DNA from: a marine actinobacterium MedAcidi-G1
Lineage (GTDB): Bacteria; Actinomycetota; Acidimicrobiia; Acidimicrobiales; MedAcidi-G1
Assembly (NCBI GenBank): GCA_000817085.1
Contig: JUEM01000013.1
Coordinates: forward strand, 1-43,932
Length of the DNA stretch: 43,932 bases
Direction of reading: 5' to 3'
Part shown: positions 17,351-25,555 of the stretch, piece by piece
How positions within the stretch are numbered: the stretch's first letter is position 1
Layout: each line of letters opens with the position of its first letter
The notes under the pieces: model-generated
Told to the model about the DNA's origin: nothing
The model's input: the letters and a program-made list of their open reading frames with translations, nothing else
Database searches by the model: none
Translations under genes and position numbers: made by a program

Positions 17351-17995
17351 TCAGTCTGTCCTTATTCTGATAAAAAGTGCTTCAGCTTCGGCTGTAACTA
17401 CCCCATTTGCAAGACATTTGGCTTTCGCTTTGATTCGTCTTCCCGTTGAGTTTTCCAGACGAGCTTCAAAACGAAGCTCTTGATCTAGGGGAGTAGCTTT
17501 TCTGTAGCGAATATCTAATTTTCCAGTTACGGCGGGTCCTCCTCCTGCTAATCGGACTGCGCCACTTAGTACGTCATCAAAAAGTCCGGCAATGAACCCC
17601 CCGTGGACACGACCTTCAGGGCCTTCTCTACACCTGTTGACTTCTAACTCCCCTACGATCACTTCTTGACCAGTCTCATCTTTTTCGATTCTTACTCTTA
17701 TAGGTGGGGCCAAGGGGTTTCTTTCACCTCTAAACAGACTGTTGTCTCTTGCCTCAACAGATAACCGCTCTTTCGTTGAGTCATCTATTTCTTTTTCATC
17801 AACTTCGTACCATCTAAGTCGAAAGGATTCTTCTAGAGATTCATTCGCTGCATCCACATGTGTAATTGCTTTTTCTATCATCTCACTTGTAGGTGCTGAT
17901 TTATGTATTTTCAGCAATAGGTCTCTTACTCGATCTGCTAACCGTATTCCAGCGTCTCTTTCATCTTCTGACATTTTTATTGGTCTATCTTTCAA
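17351..17995 (-). CDS. Hotdog-fold acyl-CoA thioesterase (PaaI-like)
   Basis: A 214-residue protein with a single hotdog domain in its C-terminal half. The helix motif GRVHGGFIAGLFDDVLSGA (around residues 127-145) is the hallmark of PaaI-like thioesterases, including the conserved HGG and the Asp. The first 85 residues are helical and charged. It probably hydrolyses an acyl-CoA produced by neighbouring acyl-CoA dehydrogenases (18021-20215). An internal ATG at codon 8 is an alternative start. It follows the acyl-CoA dehydrogenase after 25 bases. Confidence 0.82.
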   Translation of the reverse strand: MKDRPIKMSEDERDAGIRLADRVRDLLLKIHKSAPTSEMIEKAITHVDAANESLEESFRLRWYEVDEKEIDDSTKERLSVEARDNSLFRGERNPLAPPIRVRIEKDETGQEVIVGELEVNRCREGPEGRVHGGFIAGLFDDVLSGAVRLAGGGPAVTGKLDIRYRKATPLDQELRFEARLENSTGRRIKAKAKCLANGVVTAEAEALFIRIRTD

Positions 17996-18020
17996 ATAGT
18001 TTATAAATTTTAGGTTTCCG

Positions 18021-19046
18021 TTAAATCAACCCAAGGATTTTAACTAAGCGTCGGCGGTGAAATAATGCGTCACCCCATGTGGATGCAAGAATCCATCCGC
18101 GCTTGAGCCATATCTGTAGATCATGTTCGACTGTGTAACCGATCGCTCCATGGCATTGAAGAGCTGATCTACATGCAAGTTCTACAGCCTCACTGGCTAA
18201 AGCTTTTGCAGCTGACACCTCTCCCGAAACTGTGAAATTTTCTGTAGGGCTTCTTTCATGATCTATTGCCCAGCTGGCTACCTGAACTAGTGGTCTCGCA
18301 AACTCGATTGCTATTGCCATATCTGAGCAGTGGTGCTTGACTGCTTGATTCGTTCCAACTGGTTTCCCAAACTGTTTTCTTTCTGAAACATAGCTGACTG
18401 TCATCTCTAGAAGTTTTTGTGCTACTCCTACTGCTTGTGCTGCGGCAGATAGTGCACCACGGTTGGTCAAGTCTTCAATCGCTTCAGGTTCTTCAGAAAT
18501 TAGTGTTTTAGGAGTTGGTGACCATTCGACCATGCTGGTTTTATAACGCGGGTCAATTGAAGTTGTGGGGGTATGCAGAATTTCTTTTGTCGGAACTGCG
18601 TGAAGCTCATTTTCTTTACTAAGCAAAATAAGGTCAGATTTTTCAACTGAAACGACTCGTGTGTCTATTGAAGAACCAACTGTCAATTTTCTCGAACCAG
18701 CTGCTGATTCTTCCAATATTTCTTGAGCCATTTCGTTTTGCGCCCATCGCGTTATTAAAGGTGCTGCGACCGCTGCATGTTCTGCTACGGGTTCTGGACA
18801 GGCTGAACGCCCGAGTTCTTCTAAAATGAAAACCAGGTCGGAACTGCCCATACCTAAACCTCCGAATTCTTCGGGTATCGCAATTCCCATAAGCCCTGTT
18901 TCAGAAAGTGTCTCCCACAGACCATCAATAAGTCCTGATGGTCTTTCACCAGCTAATTGTAGTGCTTCTACAGAGCACTCTTTTTCTAAAATGGAAGCAA
19001 CATTAGAAGCAAACAGCTCCTGTTGTTCAGTTGGTGCGAAACGCAT
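18021..19046 (-). CDS. Acyl-CoA dehydrogenase, small/partner subunit type
   Basis: A 341-residue acyl-CoA dehydrogenase with N-terminal (MRFAPTEQQELFASNV), middle and C-terminal helical domains (QFGKPVGTNQAVKHHCSDMAI; CHGAIGYTVEHDLQIWLKRG). It is shorter than the adjacent 386-residue homologue. In mycobacteria, steroid-degrading acyl-CoA dehydrogenases often occur as heteromeric pairs (FadE26-27, FadE28-29, FadE31-33) with one FAD- and substrate-binding arrangement shared across subunits. The tight pairing here (eight-base gap) suggests the same. Location next to ipdC-ipdB-ipdA supports a role in degrading a steroid ring C/D CoA thioester, which is inference. Confidence 0.87.
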   Translation of the reverse strand: MRFAPTEQQELFASNVASILEKECSVEALQLAGERPSGLIDGLWETLSETGLMGIAIPEEFGGLGMGSSDLVFILEELGRSACPEPVAEHAAVAAPLITRWAQNEMAQEILEESAAGSRKLTVGSSIDTRVVSVEKSDLILLSKENELHAVPTKEILHTPTTSIDPRYKTSMVEWSPTPKTLISEEPEAIEDLTNRGALSAAAQAVGVAQKLLEMTVSYVSERKQFGKPVGTNQAVKHHCSDMAIAIEFARPLVQVASWAIDHERSPTENFTVSGEVSAAKALASEAVELACRSALQCHGAIGYTVEHDLQIWLKRGWILASTWGDALFHRRRLVKILGLI

Positions 19047-19054
19047 CTACCTTC

Positions 19055-20215
19055 CTACTTTCTCGGCAAACCTAGAACACGTTCAGCAATTATGTTTCGC
19101 TGAATCTCGTTTGTTCCTGCGTATATAGGTCCGGCCAGAGCAAATAGGTAACCTTTTAGCCATTCGGTGTCATCGTTCGAATCAGGGGAATCTGTTATTA
19201 GGTCGGACCGATCTCTTAAAATTCGTAGAGCAGTGGCATGAAGTTCAACATCTAATTCTGACCAGAAAACCTTCATTATTGAAGGTTCAGAATTTAGTGG
19301 CTCCCCTTCTAGGATTCGTGTTGCAGTTCTCTGAGCTTGCCATCGATAAGCGTGAGCTCTCATCCATGAGTTGACGACTTCTTCCGTGAGACTGGGATCT
19401 GGTTTTGGCTCTGTTGCAGCGTGAAGGCTGATAAGTCTTTCCGCCGCTGCAGTGAAGCGACCTGGTGCTCTTAGGTTTAAGCCGCGTTCATTGGACGCTG
19501 TTGACATAGCAACAGACCAACCGTCTCCTTCTCCACCGAGAAGATTAGAGGAATGGACACGGCAGTCATCAAAAAATATTTCAGCAAATGCAGGTTCACC
19601 ATCAAGGCGTTTGACTGGTCTGCGCTCTAAACCTTCTGAGTCAGCTGGTACAAGCAGGTATGACAAACCCTGATGTCTTTCAGAGTCTGGGTCAGTTCTA
19701 ACGATGCAAAATATCCAATCCGCCCAGGCACCACGAGAGCACCAAGTTTTCTGACCGTTGATCACAAACCATTCGTCATCTTTTTGGGCTTTTGTTTTTA
19801 TTGAGGCTAAGTCGCTTCCGGCATCTGGTTCTGACCATCCTTGTGCCCAGATTTCTTCTCCGGCTGCCATCGCTTGTAAAAACCGATTTTTTTGTTCATC
19901 AGTGCCGAAATCAAACAAAGCGGGCGCTAGTAAATTAATACCATTTGTATTGACACGTCCCGGCGCACCTGAGTGGTAATACTCTTCTTCAAAAATCAGC
20001 CATTCAGGTATACCTAAATCTCTTCCTCCGTACTTTTCTGGCCATGTAATAACAGACCATCCGTTTTTGAAAAGTTTTTTTTCCCACGCTCTATGAAGTT
20101 CAAACCCTTCTTGAGTGTCCATAGAAGGTAACGGTTCTTTGGGAATATTTTCTTTAAGCCAGTTTCTTACTTCGGTACGAAAGTCTTTTTGTTCTCTTGT
20201 TGGGTCTAAATCCAT
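19055..20215 (-). CDS. Acyl-CoA dehydrogenase, FadE30-like
   Basis: A full-length 386-residue acyl-CoA dehydrogenase. Recognisable parts are the start MDLDPTREQKDFRTEVRNWL, GWSEPDAGSDLASIKTKA (around 131-148), NGQKTWCSRGAWADWIFCIVRTD and the C-terminal GTNEIQRNIIAERVLGLPRK. It oxidises an acyl-CoA to the 2,3-enoyl form with FAD. It lies two bases from ipdC and eight bases from the second acyl-CoA dehydrogenase in one operon. By context it may act on a bicyclic steroid-derived CoA ester, like FadE30 in the KstR2 regulon, but the exact substrate is not visible. Confidence 0.9.
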   Translation of the reverse strand: MDLDPTREQKDFRTEVRNWLKENIPKEPLPSMDTQEGFELHRAWEKKLFKNGWSVITWPEKYGGRDLGIPEWLIFEEEYYHSGAPGRVNTNGINLLAPALFDFGTDEQKNRFLQAMAAGEEIWAQGWSEPDAGSDLASIKTKAQKDDEWFVINGQKTWCSRGAWADWIFCIVRTDPDSERHQGLSYLLVPADSEGLERRPVKRLDGEPAFAEIFFDDCRVHSSNLLGGEGDGWSVAMSTASNERGLNLRAPGRFTAAAERLISLHAATEPKPDPSLTEEVVNSWMRAHAYRWQAQRTATRILEGEPLNSEPSIMKVFWSELDVELHATALRILRDRSDLITDSPDSNDDTEWLKGYLFALAGPIYAGTNEIQRNIIAERVLGLPRK

Positions 20216-20217
20216 TT

Positions 20218-21276
20218 TTAACTTTTTCCGAATCGGTCAAGTGAGTTTGTCGCCTCTTCAATAATTCTTTTTACTAGCTCTTCACTGGCAGGTAATTCAT
20301 TTATTGACCCAACTCCTTGACCAGTAGGTAAAATTCCAACTTCTAAATGGCCATCAACCATTGTCGCCTTTGTCAGCATCGGAGCGTTAGCTGCTAGGGC
20401 TAACTGGCTCCATGTTAATTTCTGAGTTTTTTTCATCCTTAAGCCTTCGGTAATCAGGCTCTTAAAGGTTGTGCCGGATAGTCGCCTGAAACGTAAAGCA
20501 TTAAGTAGTGCTATGGGAAAAGCAAGCAAGCGAGCCTTTTCAAGTCGTTCCACCATTTTGTTGGAAATAACTCTTTGCGGTGCACCGTCAATTGCTTTGG
20601 TGACGACTGTCTGGGTTGATGAAGTAGCCAGGTAAACATTTTTTACATTCTCCGGAACGTCGCTTTCACTTGTTAGAAGAAATCTAGTCCCCATTGCTAC
20701 TCCAGAAGCCCCCCATGCCAAAGCAGCAGCTAGTCCTCTTCCATCCGTGAAGCCACCAGCCGCAATTACAGGAATTTCTACTGAGTCAATCACTTGAGGT
20801 ATTAAAAGTGAGGTCGGAATAACTCCTGTATGACCACCTCCCTCAGAACCTTGTGCGATGACTGCATCAACACCTAACTCAGCTACCTTCTCTGCGTGTC
20901 GTGCTGCTCCGACAGTAGGTATGACTATCACACCTGCTTCTTTTAGACGCTCAACTATTCGTTGTGTAGGTGCTTGAGCGAATGAAGCTACTGGAACCTG
21001 AGAGTCGATTAAATGTTCGATTCTAGAGTCGATGTCTAAAGCATCTGTTCTGAGGTTAACGCCGAAGGGATTATCTGTATTATTTTTGATTTCTTCAATT
21101 GCTTTGACCATTTCTTCAAAAGTAAGTGTTGCTGCTGCGAGTATCCCGAGAGCACCTGCCCGACAGGTAGCTGCAACTAGATTCGGACCTGCGACCCAAC
21201 CCATACCAGTTTGAACTATCGGGTATTTGACACCGGTTAGCTCACAAAAATTCGTTTTTAATCTAGTGTCGCTCAT
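20218..21276 (-). CDS. ipdC: IpdC-like FMN-dependent oxidoreductase (NMO/2-nitropropane dioxygenase fold)
   Basis: A 352-residue TIM-barrel flavoenzyme. PIVQTGMGWVAGPNLVAATCRAGALGIL (19-46) binds FMN, followed by FGVNLRTDA, AQGSEGGGHTG and PVIAAGGFTDGRGLAAALAWGASGVAMGTRFL. The sequence strongly resembles mycobacterial IpdC (Rv3553), a carboxylic acid-CoA reductase/desaturase acting on the hydroxylated HIP-CoA intermediate of steroid ring C/D breakdown. Its ATG overlaps the ipdB stop by four bases, the same gene order as in mycobacteria (ipdA-ipdB-ipdC). A generic nitronate monooxygenase is the alternative, but the context and extended similarity favour IpdC. Confidence 0.85.
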   Translation of the reverse strand: MSDTRLKTNFCELTGVKYPIVQTGMGWVAGPNLVAATCRAGALGILAAATLTFEEMVKAIEEIKNNTDNPFGVNLRTDALDIDSRIEHLIDSQVPVASFAQAPTQRIVERLKEAGVIVIPTVGAARHAEKVAELGVDAVIAQGSEGGGHTGVIPTSLLIPQVIDSVEIPVIAAGGFTDGRGLAAALAWGASGVAMGTRFLLTSESDVPENVKNVYLATSSTQTVVTKAIDGAPQRVISNKMVERLEKARLLAFPIALLNALRFRRLSGTTFKSLITEGLRMKKTQKLTWSQLALAANAPMLTKATMVDGHLEVGILPTGQGVGSINELPASEELVKRIIEEATNSLDRFGKS

Positions 21277-22040
21277 TTTTTGGCAAATTCTGCTTTACGT
21301 AAACCATGCGGATCAATTACTTCCCTAATAAGCTCAAGTTCTTCTTTTGTGGGTATGCGGGTCTCTTCAACTTCGTCTGGTACTAGAAGTTCAAATCCGG
21401 TTGCGCCAATTATTTCTTCAACTGTTACATTCGGGTGGCAAGAAACTAACTGCATGCGTTTTTCTTGATTAGAAAAATTTAGGACCCCTAAATTTGAAAC
21501 GATTTGACGAATTTCGTGATTGCTTTGTATCCAACCTGAGAGTTCAGAAACTCTGTCGTATCCGGGACCTGAAACAACATCTACTTTTTCGACAAAACTA
21601 CGAGTTGAATGGTTTGGTATCCAATAACTGGTCGTGTTGTTTACCAGATTGCCGGGAGCACCTCGAAGCCCTAAGAGTTGAGCTTTAGGTTTTTTCCAGT
21701 CCCCGATTGCAGCAAAATTCTGATTTCCGTATGGATCTATCTGGCTTGCACCCATGACTATATGACGGCGCCCTGACCAAACAATGTCGAAAAGGTCTCG
21801 GTAAGGCATCCATGCTTCCACCAATCGTTCCGCATCTGGATCTCCTACAGGAATGGTGTTAGCAGCTAAGACAGAAACTGTGTCCGTCATTACCATGTCA
21901 GATTCGAATGTGGCTTTAGCCAAGCGCCCAGCTATCACAGGAACATTCCCTATGGGGTTGCACAAAATCTCTCCATCTCCCCGGAAGCCGTCAGCAATCG
22001 CAGTGACACAGATCTCATCGATTGTTGCATCATCAGCCAT
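21273..22040 (-). CDS. ipdB: IpdB-like CoA-transferase/hydrolase beta subunit
   Basis: A 255-residue class I CoA-transferase beta-type subunit. Conserved parts are DGEILCNPIGNVPVIAGRLAKATF near the start, GRRHIVMGASQIDPYGNQNFAAIGDW, GAPGNLVNNTTSYWIPNHSTRSFVEKVDVVSGPGYDRV, and the C-terminal LIREVIDPHGLRKAEFA. It closely resembles mycobacterial IpdB (Rv3552). With IpdA that enzyme hydrolyses the last ring (ring C) of a steroid-derived CoA thioester (COCHEA-CoA). The gene overlaps ipdA by eight bases and ipdC by four, so the three are translated as a unit. Confidence 0.88.
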   Translation of the reverse strand: MADDATIDEICVTAIADGFRGDGEILCNPIGNVPVIAGRLAKATFESDMVMTDTVSVLAANTIPVGDPDAERLVEAWMPYRDLFDIVWSGRRHIVMGASQIDPYGNQNFAAIGDWKKPKAQLLGLRGAPGNLVNNTTSYWIPNHSTRSFVEKVDVVSGPGYDRVSELSGWIQSNHEIRQIVSNLGVLNFSNQEKRMQLVSCHPNVTVEEIIGATGFELLVPDEVEETRIPTKEELELIREVIDPHGLRKAEFAKK

Positions 22041-22911
22041 TTTGGCTCTCTTCTATTTGGGTTCTTGAGTCAACTGCTTTTAAGTATTCCTGATGACTAG
22101 TTACTTCTAAGTATTTTTGTTTGAAGCTTTCCCAACTTTGGAGATCTTTAGCGCTGGCTGCATATTCACTTTGGAAAATCTCATCTCTTCCGTAATCGGG
22201 AGGACATTCAGTGAAGTGAGCTCCTCTTGGAGCTTCGATTACACCGTCGACGAATAGTCTCGGAATTTTAAGAGTGTGGACACTTCCTTCTTTCAGGAAG
22301 TCTTCGGTAGGGATTATCTTTTCGCAGCTCATGAACGTGCGTTTGGCTGCTTTTGCAAAAAGGTCGTCAAAATACAAATCCGGACCTAAAAATTGTCCGT
22401 TTCCTTGAGAATCAGCCCTGTTCATATGAATAAGAGAGACGTCGAGATTTAAGGCGGGTATCGCTACCAGTTCTTCACCTTTTTCACCATTGCTTGATTC
22501 GTAAGGAGATTCGATTGTCTTTATTTCAGGGTTCATCATGAGCATGTCACTGCCTAAACCAGCTCTTGTTGGATAAAAAGGCATACGATGCGCTGCAGCT
22601 AGCAACCCTAAATAAAAAGCGCCTTCGTCTAGTTCACCAGTTTCGATAATTCCTTCTTGTTTAGCGTTTCTAAAATGCGGTTCTAGAGCTATTGAATCAA
22701 GTGAAACGAACCCATAAATAGCTTTACGAATCTTCCCTGTAGCACAAAGCAGCCCTACTTCTGGCCCTCCATAGCTGACGATTGTAAGATCCTTCAAATT
22801 GCTGCATGCTATTGCTCGTACCAGAGACATGGGTTTTCGACGTGAACCCCAACCACCTATACCTATAGTCATCCCATCTGATAATTCTTCGATGACTTCT
22901 GTTTCTGTCAT
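22033..22911 (-). CDS. ipdA: IpdA-like CoA-transferase/hydrolase alpha subunit
   Basis: A 292-residue alpha-type subunit. SDGMTIGIGGWGSRRKPMSLVRAI (about 12-35) is the signature of the IpdA group, followed by LTIVSYGGPEVGLLC, GFVSLDS, RAGLGSDML and VDGVIEAPRGAHFTECPPDYGRDEIFQ. It matches mycobacterial IpdA (Rv3551), partner of IpdB in ring-C hydrolysis. The ATG at 22911 is used. A GTG at 22926 gives a slightly longer N-terminus (VIDKKMTETE) and is also plausible. Longer versions would run into the divergent SDR gene. No CAAG-NN-CTTG-type KstR2 operator was found in the gap to 22994. Confidence 0.88.
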   Translation of the reverse strand: MTETEVIEELSDGMTIGIGGWGSRRKPMSLVRAIACSNLKDLTIVSYGGPEVGLLCATGKIRKAIYGFVSLDSIALEPHFRNAKQEGIIETGELDEGAFYLGLLAAAHRMPFYPTRAGLGSDMLMMNPEIKTIESPYESSNGEKGEELVAIPALNLDVSLIHMNRADSQGNGQFLGPDLYFDDLFAKAAKRTFMSCEKIIPTEDFLKEGSVHTLKIPRLFVDGVIEAPRGAHFTECPPDYGRDEIFQSEYAASAKDLQSWESFKQKYLEVTSHQEYLKAVDSRTQIEESQNG

Positions 22912-22993
22912 TTTTTTGTCAATCACAACTTCAACGCTAGGGCAACCCACGCTATGCAACGACCTGAGATAATCTTCTAGTGTGAATATTTCT

Positions 22994-23797
22994 ATGGACA
23001 AAACTGAAATTCTTGATTTCTCGGGTAAAACGGTGATTGTTACCGGTGGGACCCGAGGTCTTGGACGCGTTATTTCAGAATCTTTTCTAGATGCCGGAGC
23101 AAACGTTATTGTGTGTGCGCGCAATGCGCCTGAGAAACCGGTTTTTTCTGAATCAAGTAACAATGAAGCCGTTTTTTTTGAAACTGATGTAAGAAATCCT
23201 GATCAGGTTGAATCTCTTGTTTCTGAAGTTTTTCAAAAGTTTGGTCGCATCGATGTGCTTGTAAACAATGCTGGAGGGGCGCCTTCAGTTAAATCTTCAG
23301 ATGCTTCACCGCGCTTTAATGAAAAAGTTGTTTCATTAAACCTTTTAGCTTCTATGCACTGTTCTCAATCTGTATTTCCTGTAATGACTTCTCAAGAAGA
23401 CAATGGCGTCATCATCAATATCTCTTCAGTCAGTGGCAGTAGACCCAATCCCGCAGGAATGGCTTACGGGGCTGCTAAGGCTGGTTTGGACAATTTGAGT
23501 AAAACTTTAGCTCATGAGTGGAGTCCAAAAATACGTGTTCTGACTTTGGCGGTTGGACTAATAGAAACTGATGAATCCTCTGAGTTTTACGGCGATGAAG
23601 AAAAACGTTTAAATCTCGCTAACCATCTAGCTATGAAGCGTCTGGGAAGACCAGAAGAAATCGCTGATATGTGCATGGTGCTTGCCTCACCTTTGGCTCG
23701 TTGGATGACCGGAACCACTGTCGAGGTTCATGGAGGTGGAGAGAGTCCTTTCTATTTGAAAGAAATCTCCGATACTAGTGCAGAAGAAAACTCATAA
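22994..23797 (+). CDS. Short-chain dehydrogenase/reductase
   Basis: A 267-residue classical SDR with the NAD(P)-binding TGGTRGLG near residue 16, NNAGG (about 90), the catalytic Ser in NISSVSGS and the YGAAKAG active-site Tyr/Lys. It reduces or oxidises a secondary alcohol or ketone; cofactor and substrate cannot be settled. It is transcribed away from ipdA with about 70-85 bases between starts, so a shared control region is likely, and it is followed after 14 bases by a metallo-hydrolase. Context suggests steroid or other CoA-ester catabolism. ATG 22994 is preferred to the in-frame GTG at 22982. Confidence 0.88.
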   Translation: MDKTEILDFSGKTVIVTGGTRGLGRVISESFLDAGANVIVCARNAPEKPVFSESSNNEAVFFETDVRNPDQVESLVSEVFQKFGRIDVLVNNAGGAPSVKSSDASPRFNEKVVSLNLLASMHCSQSVFPVMTSQEDNGVIINISSVSGSRPNPAGMAYGAAKAGLDNLSKTLAHEWSPKIRVLTLAVGLIETDESSEFYGDEEKRLNLANHLAMKRLGRPEEIADMCMVLASPLARWMTGTTVEVHGGGESPFYLKEISDTSAEENS

Positions 23798-23811
23798 TAT
23801 TTTTGAAAAAA

Positions 23812-24741
23812 ATGGCACCTACCTTTCTCACTGAAGAATCGCCAACCTACGGGGTAGTGCAATCTGTTTCACCTATGGTGAGGCGGATCGTTGCAAAAAA
23901 TCCTTCTAAATTTACTTATCACGGGACCGGTACTTACATCATTGGGGATCCTAATGGAAGCGAACTAACCGTAATAGATCCAGGCCCTCGTGATGACGCA
24001 CATCTGGCCGCTCTTTTGGATGCTATAGGAAACAAAAATGTGAGCCATATCTTAGTGACACACACGCACCCTGATCATTCTCCTGCAGCTACCAGCCTCT
24101 CTGAGGTCACTTCAGCTCCGACATACGGATTCGGGAAACATCCTCTGGCAGCTACTAAAAAAGCTGATGACGTCGACCAGACACAACAAGACGATCTTGA
24201 AGGTAGAGGTGATACTGAATTTGTTCCTGATGTTGAAATAGGAAATGGAGATGTGATTGTTGGTGAAGGTTTCACTTTTGAAGCTCTCCATACTCCGGGA
24301 CACATCTCCAACCATTTATGTTTTTCTTTGGAAGAGGAATCTACTTTGTTTACTGGCGATCATGTTATGGGATGGTCGACGACTGTGATTCCGGCTCCAG
24401 ACGGGAACCTCTCTCATTATCTTTCTAATTTACGCCGCCTTCTTGAACGTTCTGAAATGATTTATCGACCTACTCACGGTCCTGCGATTGAGGACCCTCT
24501 TCCTTTTGTTAATTCTCTAATCGAACATCGGGAGAAGCGCACGACGCAAATAATTGCTGCAATCAATAAGAAACCTAAGACAATTAAAGAATTAGTCAAC
24601 GATATGTATTCTGATGTTGATGAAAGTCTTCACAAGGCAGCCGGTAGTTCTGTGTATGCACATCTATTGGACCTTGCTCGTATTGGTGTTGTCTCGGCGG
24701 AGCCTGATTTAGATATGGACGCTGAGTGGAGGGTTAAGTAG
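23812..24741 (+). CDS. Metallo-beta-lactamase-fold hydrolase (LACTB2-like)
   Basis: A 309-residue MBL-fold protein. Metal ligands are H84, H86, D88 and H89 in HTHPDHS, the later His in TPGHISNH and the Asp in FTGDHVMGWSTTV. The C-terminal about 80 residues (KRTTQIIAAINKKPKTIKELVNDMY...) form the winged-helix-like tail seen in LACTB2-type proteins, which include RNA endonucleases and glyoxalase II-like hydrolases. Substrate is unclear: a thioester or RNA are both possible. A TTG at 23803 is the longer alternative start. It forms a two-gene plus-strand unit with the SDR. Confidence 0.87.
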   Translation: MAPTFLTEESPTYGVVQSVSPMVRRIVAKNPSKFTYHGTGTYIIGDPNGSELTVIDPGPRDDAHLAALLDAIGNKNVSHILVTHTHPDHSPAATSLSEVTSAPTYGFGKHPLAATKKADDVDQTQQDDLEGRGDTEFVPDVEIGNGDVIVGEGFTFEALHTPGHISNHLCFSLEEESTLFTGDHVMGWSTTVIPAPDGNLSHYLSNLRRLLERSEMIYRPTHGPAIEDPLPFVNSLIEHREKRTTQIIAAINKKPKTIKELVNDMYSDVDESLHKAAGSSVYAHLLDLARIGVVSAEPDLDMDAEWRVK

Positions 24742-24751
24742 AAATTAGGAA

Positions 24752-25537
24752 TTAGGGTTGCTGGCTTGAAACTGAAATGACTTCGCCTGTCATGTAGGAA
24801 GAGTAATCGCTGGCTAAGAAAACCATTACATTTGCTACTTCCCATGGTTCTGCGGCGCGTCCTAAGGCTTCTTGCTCTATTAAAGAATCTATTAGCTCTT
24901 GGTTGCTAGATTTTGCAAGATTCGGGTGCATAGCCAAACTCGGTGCTACGCAGTTAACTCGTATGTCGTATTCCGCTGCTTCAATAGCAACGCATCGTGT
25001 AAGTGCCATAACGCCTGCTTTTGCTGCTGCGTAGTGAGACTGGCCTGTTTGCGCGCGCCATCCTAAAACCGAAGCGTTGTTTACTATTACTCCTGTGTTT
25101 TTCTCCTGCATTTTTTTCAATGCTGCTCTTGTGCAACGCATTGTTCCATTTAGTGTCACGTCGATGACTCGCGACCATTCTTCATCATCCATTTCAACTA
25201 GCAAGCTTTGAGCTCCTAAACCTGCGTTGTTGATTAAGACATCGATTTTTTCATATTCTTCTATCGTTTTGTCGAACAAATTCTGCACTTGTTCTTCTTT
25301 CGTTACATCACACACAATTGAAAGAGGTGCCTCTCCATTGATCTGGCCCAATGCATCACAGGTATCTTCAAGTCTTTTTTCATGAACATCGGAAATAATT
25401 ACGGTAGCTCCTTCTTCAATGCAGCGTCGTGCCACTGCAGAACCAATTCCAGTTCCCGCAGCAGCGGTTACAACCACTACCTTCTCTTCTAAGAGGCTGT
25501 GGCCTTCGACATAATTTGGAGGAGTTTTAGTTGCCAT
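24752..25537 (-). CDS. ipdF: Short-chain dehydrogenase, IpdF-like
   Basis: A 261-residue SDR beginning MATKTPPNYVEGHSLLEEKV. TAAAGTGIGSAVARR (about 24-38) is an unusual cofactor-binding variant. It is followed by NNAGLG, NNASVLGWRAQTGQSHYAAAKAG (active-site Tyr and Lys) and SYMTGEVISVSSQ. These features match the mycobacterial Rv3559c/IpdF group, the 5-hydroxy-HIP-CoA dehydrogenase of steroid ring C/D breakdown. The neighbouring ipdA-C genes support this. It is convergent with the MBL gene, ten bases apart, with no terminator seen, and lies downstream of a second SDR after 18 bases. Confidence 0.8.
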   Translation of the reverse strand: MATKTPPNYVEGHSLLEEKVVVVTAAAGTGIGSAVARRCIEEGATVIISDVHEKRLEDTCDALGQINGEAPLSIVCDVTKEEQVQNLFDKTIEEYEKIDVLINNAGLGAQSLLVEMDDEEWSRVIDVTLNGTMRCTRAALKKMQEKNTGVIVNNASVLGWRAQTGQSHYAAAKAGVMALTRCVAIEAAEYDIRVNCVAPSLAMHPNLAKSSNQELIDSLIEQEALGRAAEPWEVANVMVFLASDYSSYMTGEVISVSSQQP

Positions 25538-25555
25538 AATCAGATCCTAGATCAA

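Noticed and set aside
22912-22993. KstR2-type operator between ipdA and the divergent SDR
   Set aside because: No CAAG-NN-CTTG-like palindrome was found in this gap by eye.
22927-23163. Longer N-terminus of IpdA from 23163
   Set aside because: It would overlap the divergent SDR, and the extra residues do not resemble IpdA. The family-like start is at 22911 or 22926.
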